NCBI RefSeq assembly: GCF_026151205.1
Contig: NC_087083.1
Location: 15,058,280 to 15,122,279, forward strand
From: Bolinopsis microptera
Lineage: Eukaryota; Ctenophora; Tentaculata; Lobata; Bolinopsidae
DNA length: 64,000 bases
Reading direction: 5' to 3'
Position numbers and translations under genes: made by a program. Below, in pieces: positions 1 to 11,200 of the stretch (position 1 is its first letter; each line of letters opens with the position of its first letter). The notes under the pieces were generated by a model. The model was not told where the DNA came from, searched no databases, and saw only the letters and a program-made list of their open reading frames with translations.

Positions 1-1499
1 AAACCGTTTGTTGATATCTAGCCTAGTTTAAAAACTGTAGCGCGTCAAAGTTGGCTTAAATTTAGTGTATCTTTAGTGTGAATATCCAGTTATTTTCCGA
101 AAGATTTTAGGGAGCTTTATTAATCGTAGAATTCAATATTTTATCCTGTATATCAACCTAGTGGGCTTCAGATAGAAGGCCAGCCTAATTTTGAGGGCCA
201 AATTTCTTTACTTTTTGAGTGTCTTATGATCAAATTTTTCCTCTTCGCGTGTGAATTACGCTACCAAATAGTGAAAAATGTTTTACTGTGGCTACACTAT
301 AAGTCTGTTTGATTCGAAACTCTCTCTCTAACGGCAACTTTAGTCATCTATAAAGGTCAGAAAATTTCATTCGTTTTGTCACACTGGAAGTGCAAAAAGT
401 AGGGGTAGTGTAATTCACAGGTAGCGTAATTCACAGCTTGGTAGTGTAATTTACACAGCGGAAAATTAATAAAACAAGTGGTTTAAATGCTTTGTTGTGA
501 AATAAATTGTACTTTCAATACTTCCTGGGCAATTCTAGGGACCTATTTTCAACAACTGCCTGAAAGTGTTGGTAATTTTATCGAAATTAGGGTTCCGCCA
601 GGGCAAAATGTGCCACTTTTAGACCTTAAATCGCAAAAATAATGATTTTTAAATGGATTAGGACATCAAAATTGATTTGAAAGTGTTTTATAGTCACTGT
701 TAGGTCTGGGAACACTTATTTGAGTAATTTAAAGGCTTATTTTCAGAAAATATCAGCAATTTGGGGCTAAAATTACTTTATTTTCTTGTCACGTAACTAA
801 ATTTTGCTCAAAAGAGCAGTGTTTTTGCCCCAAAAATTCTAATTTTTATCGAAAACCATGTATAGAGGTATCAAATTAAAGCTCTTGATGACCTCTTCAC
901 ATTAAAAACACAAAGAAGTAGTTTAGAATTGATATAAGTGATGAAATGGTCTAAAAATGGATTCAAAAAGTTCTAAATTTCACCCAATTTCTGTCTAATC
1001 ATGAACCTTTGACTCTTTGAGAGCTCATAAAAAATCATGCCACAATATTACACTGTACATTTTTCTAGGGTTACTCTAAATATTCTATACTTACAGATAA
1101 ATCAACTTATAGATGCTTACCAAAGTTAATTTGCAACTTATTTTTGTAGTTTGTCCTAAAAAATGGCAAAAAATTGCCAAAAAATGCAATTTTTGACAAA
1201 AAATGAGGTTAAATTAATATTTGAGGTCAAATATCCATTTAATCACTCTAAAAACCTTTTTAAACGTTATTTTGGGGCAAGATTATCTTACAACTTGTAT
1301 CCCATTTGCAAATAGTTCACTATAGTTCAAAACTTGTTAAGTATTAAAATGTAATTGTCAAATAATACGGTGAACTTTTCTACAGATAGTAATCATTTAG
1401 GTTTGAATCTGTACAGCTTCTTGGCGGTTAGATCAATAAAAGTATGTTAGGATCAAACTTTCATTGCGATAATATAATCTATTTGCTTCATTTTTTCAG
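1..1499. other. AT-rich intron or upstream sequence, no gene seen
   Basis: No supported coding sequence. A T-rich tract ending in CAG at 1497-1499 forms the acceptor of the first visible exon, so this is probably intron of the GPCR gene. A 16-nt inverted repeat pairs about 249-264 with about 420-435, next to repeats of a GTAATTCACAG-like motif at 410-460. This could be a decayed foldback element. Confidence 0.5.
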
Positions 1500-2270
1500 T
1501 TGTTGCAGTATGTGAAGCTGGAAACTTCAGTAATGGATCTGCAACCTGTTCTGAATGTAAAGCTGGAAAATTCAGTGCTGCTGGATCTGCAACATGTTCT
1601 GAATGTGAAGCAGGAAAATTCAGTGCTGCTGGATCTGCAACATGTTCTGAATGTGAAGCAGGAAAATTCAGTGCTGCTGGATCTGCAACATGTTCTGAAT
1701 GTGAAGCTGGAAAATTCAGTGCTGCTGGATCTGCAACATGTTCTGAATGTGAAGCAGGAAAATTCAGTGCTGCTGGATCTGCAACATGTTCTGAATGTGA
1801 AGCTGGAAAATTCAGTGCTGCTGGATCTGCAACATGTTATGAATGTGAAGCAGGAAAATTCAGTGCTGCTGGATCTGCAACATGTTCTGAATGTGAAGCT
1901 GGAAAATTCAGTTCTGCTGGATCTGCAACATGTTCTGAATGTGAAGCAGGAAAATTCAGTGCTGCTGGATCTGCAACATGTTCTCAATGTGAAGCAGGAA
2001 AATTCAGTTCTGCTGGATCTGCAACCTGCTCTGAATGTGAAGCAGGGAAGTACAGTAATGTTGGATCTGCAACCTGTTCTGAATGTGAAGCAGGGAAATA
2101 CAGTGCTGCTGGATCTGCAACCTGTTCTGAATGTGAAGCTGGGAAATATAGTGCTGCTGGATCTGCAACCTGTTCCAAATGTGAAGTAGGAACATTCAGT
2201 GCTGCAGGATCTGATTCTTGCAGCACTTGCGGGATAGGAAAAGAAACTAACACTGATAAAACCAATTGTG
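1500..2270 (+). CDS. GPCR exon: about 16 tandem 16-residue Cys-rich repeats
   Basis: One open exon (acceptor TTTTTTCAG at 1491-1499, donor GTGAGT at 2271, phase 1 at both ends). It encodes a 48-bp unit repeated about 16 times, reading ECEAGKFSAAGSATCS with small changes. Paired Cys with Gly and aromatic residues match the GCC2/GCC3 (ephrin-receptor-like, TNFR-like) pattern, so this is probably a disulfide-bonded extracellular stalk. Near-identical neighbouring copies point to recent amplification or homogenisation. Open frames on the opposite strand are by-products of the repeat. Confidence 0.85.
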
Positions 2271-5200
2271 GTGAGTATTGGGATTTGAACTGTCACCTAA
2301 TAGTTGTTACTTGTTTATATGATTTTATCGATCAATATCAAATCAGAACTTGAAAGGTAACGTCCAGATTGATTAAGTGCAATATTACTCAGTTACAAGA
2401 GCCATTCATAATCAGGGTAATGATTTATTTTACAATAGAAATTGAACCAACTGCAGGCAACTGTTGTTGATAACCTTTCTACTTTCTAGTGTCCTGTCCG
2501 GCGGGTACCTACAAAGACAGTTCTATGGCAGGAGCATCTTCTTGCACTGCTTGTAATGCTGGAACTGTTGCTAATGATGATTCGACAGAATGTTGTAAGT
2601 TTATAAACCCATGATGAGATTCTGATCCCCACTATTCTTATCTTATTTATTTCTTATCAATTCTCTTTCAAAAAAAGACATTATCTTATTCATGATTGGT
2701 ACCACTCCACAGATGATTGCACAGCGGGAACATACAGAGACGCAGACATGTCTTCCTGTGATAGTTGTGATGAGAATACTGTCAGTACTGCAGGAGCATC
2801 TTCTTGTACTGCTTGTAATGCTGGAAGGGCAGCTAATGACGATTCGACAGAATGTGGTAAGTTGATAAACCCACAATAAGATTCTTATCTCCGATAATCT
2901 TATCTTATCTTATTTCTTATCAATTCTCATTTTAATTAAGATATCTTATTTATGATTGGTACCACTCCGCAGATGAATGCTTAGCAGGAACATACAGAGA
3001 TGCAGACATGTCTTCCTGTGAAAGTTGTGATGAGAACTCTGTCAGTACTGCAGGAGCATCTTCTTGTACTGCTTGTGATGCTGGAACTGTAGCTAATGAT
3101 GATTCGACAGAATGTTGTAAGTTGATGAACCCAAGAAAAGATCATTATCAGCAATAATAATAATTTTTAATTTAATTTTAATTTAATTTGTAAAGTTCGT
3201 AGATTCCTCTACAGGGTCATCGAATAGTTCGACCGCCCTTGTTTTACAGTACACTACATTGTAGATGTTCTGAAGGAGTATCCTAAGATTCTTGATCTTT
3301 TGGCACAGGCACCCCTCCTCATTTAACCCTCAATCAAGTTTCCTATCATTCGGCTGAGTCGACCGAGGATCTCACATAGATACAATGAATCCTTAGCTAC
3401 TCCCTAGACTGAGTGAAACTGGGATTCGAACCCTGAACCTTCTGTACAGAAGGCGGAAGCTCTAACCACTAGGCCACCCAGCAATATTCACTTGCCAGGC
3501 AAATTTTCAAACCAATGCGTGGCAAGTGAATATATATTATATAGACTCCTCTTTGATTGCATGTAAACTATGAACAGATAAAATTATCAGTAACAATGCA
3601 ATGAAAATTTTGCAGTTTTGGGAGAATGCTCAGCGGGAACTGTAGCTAATGATGATTTGACAGAATGTGGTAAGTGGATAAACCCACGATATGATTCTTA
3701 TCTGCAATATTCTTATCTTATTAATTTCTTATATTTGTATAAAGATATCTTATTTATGATTTGTACCACTCCGCAGATGAATGCTTAGCAGGAACATACA
3801 GAGACGCACACATGTCTTCCTGTGATAGTTGTGATGAGAACTCTGTCAGTACTGCAGGAGCATCTTCTTGTACTGCTTGTAATGCTGGAACTGTAGCTAA
3901 TGATGATTCGACAGAATGTGGTAAGTTGATAAACCCACGATAAGATTCTTACTTCCAATATTCTTCTCTTATTTAATTCTTATGAATTCTCTTTCAAAAA
4001 AGATATTATCTTATTTATGATTTGTACCACTCCGCAGATGAATGCGCAGCGGGAACATACAGAGAAGCAGACATGTCTTCTTGTGTTAGTTGTGATGAGA
4101 ACTCTGTCAGTACTGCAGGAGCATCTTCTTGCACTGCTTGTAATGCTGGAACTGTAGCTAATGATGATTCGACAAAATGTGGTAAGTTGATAAACCCACG
4201 ATAAGATTCTTATCCCCAATATTCTTATCTTATCCTATTTCTTATCAATTCTCTTTCAATAAAGATGTCTTATTGATGATTTGTACCACTCTGCAGATGA
4301 ATGTGCAGCGGGAACATACAGAGACGCACACATGTCTTCCTGTGATAGTTGTGATGAGAATACTGTCAGTACTGCAGGAGCATCTTCTTGCACTGCTTGT
4401 AATGCTGGAACTGTAGCTAATGATGATTTGACAGAATGTGGTAAGAGGATAGACCCAGTACCCACGATGAGATTCTTATCCCCAATATTCTTATCTTATT
4501 AATTTCTTATCAATTCTCTTTCAATAAAGATATCTTATTTATGATTTGTACCACTCCGCAGATGAATGCGCAGCGGGAACATACAGAGAAGCACACATGT
4601 CTTCCTGTGTTAATTGTGATGAGAACTCTGTCAGTACTGCAGGAGCATCTTCTTGTACTGCTTGTAATGCTGGAACTGTAGCTAATGATGATTCAACAGA
4701 ATGTGGTAAGTGTTTAAGTGAATACGGAAGATCATATTTTAAATTATATAGCGTAATTTAAAATTATTGAACGATTCTATTGACGACTTTCTATAAACCT
4801 CATCATTCAACAAAACAGAAACTGAAAAGCATCACCCAGAAAATTGAATCCTCTAGCTCTGGTGGCTATTACTGCTTCAAAAATGTAATTTTCCTCAGTT
4901 AACTGCAAGCGAGGAACATACAGATCAAGTAGCATGGTGTCATGTGAACCCTGTCCGGGCAATGTGTACGAACAGGAGAAGGCAACCCAGTGCAAAGTTA
5001 TTGCAAAGGTTACAGTTAAAGGTAAAATATCTGCTGTTATACATATTTCTACCTACACTAGTATTTTAAAAGTAGCTTACTTTGTGTCGGGTAATATTGA
5101 TGTAGGAGACAATTTGGAAAGTGAAGTTAAACAAAAGTTTGATTAACGATTACAGTCATATCGTGGTGATTGCTTGGTGACGTATATGTGGACCCCCCCC

Positions 5201-8200
5201 CACTTTATATGCATCTAACAAGATAACTGATAGTTTCAGAGTGTGAAACTAGAATTGAAACCAGTGTGGTCTATGGAACGTACACTTGGACAGCTACAGA
5301 TCCAGAAATACACGCAGAACTGCCATGTTTATATGATGTGAGCACTAATAGTTGGTGTGATTAAGATAACTTAATAAATTAATATTCTGGCTCCTCTTAC
5401 TTGGCCTAGGAACATAGTATATTATAGTGATAATGTATAACCCAGGGTAAGTTTAAAGCTCGCAAGTTCTGCACTGCAAGTGGATTATTCAGTGAGACAG
5501 ACTTTTCAGAGTGCCCTTCTGCTGTTTCAACAATAGTCAGTGACCTGTTGCAGGTATAATATTAATTGTCTGCAATGTTCAGTGACCTGTTGCAGGTATA
5601 ATATTAATTGTCTGCAATGTTCAGTGGGTTCTTTTGCGATAGTCAAAACGCGACAACTAGCGCTGGATGGCGACAACTAGCGCTATCCAGCGCTAGTTGT
5701 CGCCATCCAGCGCTAGTTGTCGCTATCCAGCGCTGGATAACGCTGGCCAGCGCTAAATATATTTGTTCGATAATTGTCGCTATCCAGCGCTAGTTGTCGC
5801 CATCCAGCGCTAGTTGTCGCCATCCAGCGCTAGTTGTCGCCATCCAGCGCTGGTTGTCGCTATCCAGCGCTAGTTGTCGCTGGCTATGCGACACTGTCGC
5901 ACGCGATAGTTTGCGATGGCCAGCGCAACTGGCCATCGCAGAAAACAGTTCGATAACTAGCGCGCTGGCTAGCGCTGGATAGCGACAACTAGCGCTGGAT
6001 GGCGACAACTAGCGCTGGCCAGCGATTGTTGTCGCTATCCAGCGCTAGCCAGCGCTGGCCAGCGCTGGCCAGCGCTAACCAGCGCAAAGTATCAATTTTT
6101 GATAAATTTTCGATAATTTTCGCGACAAATAGCGCTGGATAGCGACAACTAGCGCTGGCCAGCGCTGGCCAGCGCTAAGCGATAGCCAGCGCTGGCCAGC
6201 GCTGGCCATCGATAGCCAGCGCAACATTTTTGCGATATTATTCGTCAGCTAGCGCTGGCCAGCGCTATCCAGCGCTAACCAGCGCTGGCCAGCGCAATGT
6301 ATCAAAATCATATACTTGCGATACTACTCGTCAGCTAGCGCTGGCCAGCGCAATGTATCAAAATCATAAACGTGCGATATTACTCGTCAGCCAGCGCTGG
6401 CCAGCGCAAAATTTTTGCGATATTATTCGTCAGCAAGCGCTGGCCAGCGCTATCCAGCGCTATCCAGCGCTAGCCAGCGCTGACCAGCGCTAGCCAACGC
6501 TAGCCAGCGCTTTGTATCACGTTGTGACACCCACGGTCGTTTCACTAGGTAAACCCCTTTATCGTCCTGACGATACCGGGGGAGCCGCGCACTTCGTGCG
6601 CGGCGGGTCATACAACGTATGACAACCAGCGCTAGCCAGCGCAATGTATCAAAATCATATACTTGCGATATTACTCGTCAGCTAGCGCTGGCCAGCGCAA
6701 TGTATCAAAATCATAAACTTTCGATATTACTCGTCAGGCAGCGCTGGCCAGCACTAACCAGCGCTAGCCAACGCTATCCAGCACTGGCCAGAAACCCCCT
6801 CCCCCTCGATCAGCTGATTACGTAATATGTGATCGATCCCCATCCCAAAGTATCCGTTTTAAATATTTGCGATATCACATGTCGGCGCGCAGTTACTGTT
6901 AGCGCTAGCTAGGATCAATTACAAATTAGCTTACCTGGGGACCTCAAAATATTTTGTTCATATTAATCATAAACATATCCCGAATAGAGATTAGGCGAAA
7001 TGACAGCAGACAGGCTGAGCATGGCCCAGTAAAATTAGTATAAAGGGTCGTTCACATATTACGCAATCAGATAGCTTGTATCACGTTGCGACCCCCACGG
7101 TCGTTTCACTTTATCGTCCTGACGATACAGGGGGGGCCGCGCACTTCGTGCGCGGCGGGTCATACAACGTATGACAACAGATAGCTGAGTGGGTTTTTCA
7201 AATGATGACCCTAATCTCTACTATTGACTATAATTCAGAGAATTATTTCTGATGTAGAATGTTTGTATGTACGACCGCCCACGTGCAAAACAAACGAAAA
7301 ATATGAATTTAGGTAACAACCAAAACGTTCCATAGCAACGGTGTTTTAATGCGCACGTGCACGTGCAAAGATTGTTTTAACGTCATTTTGATCGGTTTTG
7401 TTGTTACTATGTTGTGTTTAAAGTGTTTTATATTTAAATCGGCTGTATCTTCGGTTAGGATGGATATTTTTTGATGCGATTAAAACTTTCTTTTAAAGAA
7501 TACTACTAGCTTCGTCCCTGTTACCACGGGCTTTCTAGTCTCTACTATAATTCAAAGAATTATTTATGTAGAATGTAAAATGTATGTACGACCGCCCATG
7601 TGCAAATTAGATGAGAAATAGGAATTTTCATTGTAACCGTAGTAACTGGGGTTGTTTTACGCACGTGCACTTGTAGGTTAACAACCTACCAGGCTGGACG
7701 TTGTCATACGTTGTATGACCCGCCGCGCACGAAGTGCGCGGCCCCCCCTGTATCGTCACCACCCCCCCTGTATCGTCACCATAGTGAAACGACCGTGGGG
7801 GTCGCAACGTGATACAAGCTGGACGCGCGCCGAGTTGGAACAGATATTTTACGAGTATCACCCGTTAACTATAGTGCAAAGAAACTGCTGCTTAGTTAGC
7901 AGTTAGCCGAAGTTTATTTGCACTATGATCATTTTGTGCATCCAATAAGGTTTCCTGACCTTACTAGGATTCACGATCGAAAAGAGGGCCGCGCATAATA
8001 TATATGTAATAGAATTTAGCGCGTTGAGTAAAGTCTGCTAATATAGCTGTGTATTGCATACTGAGCCACATACTGGGGACCGCAGGCTATCATCTTCATG
8101 AACACAGAAAATAGGAATGAGGCCAAATGACAAATTGAGCTTTACCTAGGGACCCCAGGCTACTATGTTTATAAACATAGAATAGAGATAAACATAGAAT

Positions 8201-11200
8201 AGAGATCCCGCGGAATGACAGGCTGAGCGCCGCCCAGTAAGTTGAGCTCCGCCCAGCTAGTAAGCCAACGCAAGCTGACGATTGTAGATGTACGTTTATA
8301 ACCGTTCCTTTACATATAAATGCGCACCGAGTTGGACTTGGATTTGAAAAAATATTTCCAATTTTACGAGTATCACCCGCGTTAAGCTGACAAGAAATAT
8401 CGCAAATATATTGCGCTGGTCAGTCAGTGTCAGCTGACGATAAATGATATCGCTAATATTTCATTTTGGTATATTGCACTGGCCAGCACTAACCAGCGCT
8501 AGCCATCGATTAATATCGCAAATATTTGATTTTTATAACTTGCACTACCTAGCGCTGGTTGACGAGTAATATTGCAAGTATATGATTTTGATGCATTGCG
8601 CTGGCCAGTGATGGCCAGCGCTGGCTAGCGCTGGCCAGCGCTGGCCAGCGCTAGCTGACGAGTAATATCGCAAACATTTTGCGCTGGCTATCGATGGCCA
8701 GCGCTGGCTAGCGCTGGCTGACGAGTAATATCGCAATTATATGATTTTGATACATTGCACTGGCCAGCGCTAGCTGACGAGTAATATCGCAAACATTTTG
8801 CGCTGGCTATCGTCCGCTATCGATGGCCAGCGCTGGCCAGCGCTGGCTAGCGCTGGCTGACGAGTAATATCGCAATTATAATTATATGATTTTGATACAT
8901 TGCGCTGGCCAGCGCTGGCTGACGAGTAATATCGCAAGAATATGATTTTGATACATTGCGCTGGCCAGCGCTAGCTGACGAGTAATATCGCAAGTATATG
9001 ATTTTGATACATTGCGCTGGCCAGCGCTAGCTGACGAGTAATATCGCAAGTATATGATTTTGATACATTGCGCTGGCTAGCGCTGGCTAGCGCTGGATAG
9101 CGCTGGCCAGCGCTAGCTGACGAATAATATCGCAAAAATGTTGCGCTGGCTATCGATGGCCAGCGCTGGCTATCGCTTAGCGCTGGCCAGCGCTAGTTGT
9201 CGCTATCCAGCGCTATTTGTCGCGAAAATTATCGAAAATTTATCGAAAATTTAACAAAAATTGATACTTTGCGCTGGTTAGCGCTGGCCAGCGCTGGCCA
9301 GCGCTAGTTGTCGCTATCCAGCGCTATTTGTCGCGAAAATTATTGAAAATTTATCAAAAATTGATACTTTGCGCTGGCTAGCGCTGGCTAGCGCTGGATA
9401 GCGACAACAAGCGCTGGCCAGCGCTAGTTGTCGCCATCCAGCGCTAGTTGTCACTATCCAGCGCTAGCCAGCGCTGGCCAGCGCGCTAGTTATCGAACTG
9501 TTTTCTGCGATGGCCAGTTGCGCTGGCCATCGCAAACTATCGCGTGCGACAGTGTCGCATAGCCAGCGACAACTAGCGCTGGATAGCGACAACCAGCGCT
9601 GGATGGCGACAACTAGCGCTGGATGGCGACAACTAGCGCTGGATAGCGACAATTATCGAACAAATATATTTAGCGCTGGCCAGCGTTATCCAGCGCTGGA
9701 TAGCGACAACTAGCGCTGGATGGCGACAACTAGCGCTGGATAGCGCTAGTTGTCGCCATCCAGCGCTAGTTGTCGCGTTTTGACTATCGCAAAAGAACCG
9801 TTCAGTGACCTGTTGCAGGAATAATATTAATTGTCTGCAATGTTCAGTGACCTGTTGCAGGAATAATATTAATTGTCTGCAATGTTCAGTGACCTGTTGC
9901 AGGAATAATATTAATTGTCTGCAATGTTCAGTGACCTGTTGCAGGAATAATATTAATTGTCTGCAATGTTCAGTGACCTGTTGCAGGTATAATATTAATT
10001 GTCTGCAATGTTCAGTGACCTGTTGCAGGTATAATATTAATTGTCTGCAATGTTCAGTGACCTGTTGCAGGTATAATATTAATTGTCTGCAATGTTCAGT
10101 GACCTGTTGCAGGTATAATATTAATTGTGCCTGCAACAGGAAAACCTGGTTGATCTTTGATTTATATCTAAATGTCGATAAGTTTAAACAAAACTAATTG
10201 TCCTGAAAATTGTATCGTCCAAGGAAATTGAGACTGGGTCTTCCGAAACCCAAGAAGAAATGTCTGATGAGATGAAGGACATGACGGCTGTTGAAGGGAG
10301 TAAGCTGAGTTCTTCCGATGTACAAAAAGTTTCCCTGAGTATAGACACATTGATAAATCTACCTGACTCTGAGCTATCAAACAATACTGTTGACAATCTC
10401 ATATCTACGATAGATAACATTCAGACTAACACTGATGTGACAGAACTGCAAGACCAACAAGCCAGCGATGAACTGAGAGAATCTGCAGTTGCAATTATTC
10501 GTGCAGTTGCCCTTCAGAATAATAATGATGTGCTCAAAACAGAAGATTCGATAGGTAAACAGTTTTAAAGTAAAAAGTTTATAATGAAAACAATACCTTG
10601 GCTGTTGAGTGATAAGCGTGATAATAGCACTGCACGTAACTAAGCAAAGGTATTATTTGTTATAATTATGTGTGTAATGTATAGTGCGCAACTGTTATTT
10701 GTTTTGGTTAGCTTCCCCACTGCTTGTCAAGTCGACTGGCAGTTTGTGTTGATAATAATCTGGTAACCTTTGCGGGAAATATCAGTGCTCAGTGTTCACG
10801 ACTTTTCGGGGGTCTAATTCCCGGAGATAAATATAAATATAATGCATATCTTTTTCCAGCAACATTTTAGTATAAAAGGAGGCTTAAAGCACTAGAGTAG
10901 GTATAATAGTTATTTTCTGACGAGTTAATTTGCACTGTGTGACTTACTTATACGGTTCGAAACCAATTCGGTGATACAAAAAATGTATCGAATTTGAAAA
11001 TCGAATTTTGAAGGACATAACTGAACATAGCTACCAAGCTAAGCTACCTTTCTTATACTATTATAATATACTACTATACCTTCCTTACAGATAAGACATC
11101 TCTCAAACTATGTTTGAGGAAAAATTATTTTATATCAAGCAATACGTTAATTTGCACCAAAATGATGGAATAAAACCAAACATTATCAATTCAATATACT

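Larger units (their letters stand above)
5627..9799. mobile_element. 4.2-kb foldback DNA transposon, non-autonomous, 8-bp TSD (hAT-like)
   Basis: The ends are inverted copies: GGTTCTTTTGCGATAG at 5627 and its reverse complement at 9784-9799. They are flanked by the 8-bp direct repeat GTTCAGTG (5619-5626 and 9800-9807). Inverted arms run about 1.2-1.3 kb (5627 to about 6790, about 8450 to 9799). They are built from dozens of copies of the palindrome AGCGCTGGCCAGCGCT and longer units of about 56 bp. An 8-bp TSD with dense subterminal motifs resembles hAT elements, although the terminal bases are not the usual CAG type, so Merlin or P-like families remain possible. No transposase frame is visible. 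Three MITEs lie inside. Confidence 0.82.

Noticed and set aside
1496-2296. 266-codon minus-strand frame, Ser/Cys/Phe-rich
   Set aside because: Antisense shadow of the 48-bp coding repeat. The plus strand has splice sites, phase consistency and a known domain pattern.
5608-9713. Many short Ser/Ala/Arg/Trp-rich frames in the AGCGCT-rich arms
   Set aside because: Result of GC-rich palindromic repeats. The two arms give mirror frames and none resembles a transposase.
9633-10197. Repetitive frames on both strands (LILYLQQVTEHCRQ and CCRNNINCLQCS types)
   Set aside because: They are translations of the 42-bp intronic minisatellite, with no conserved domain.
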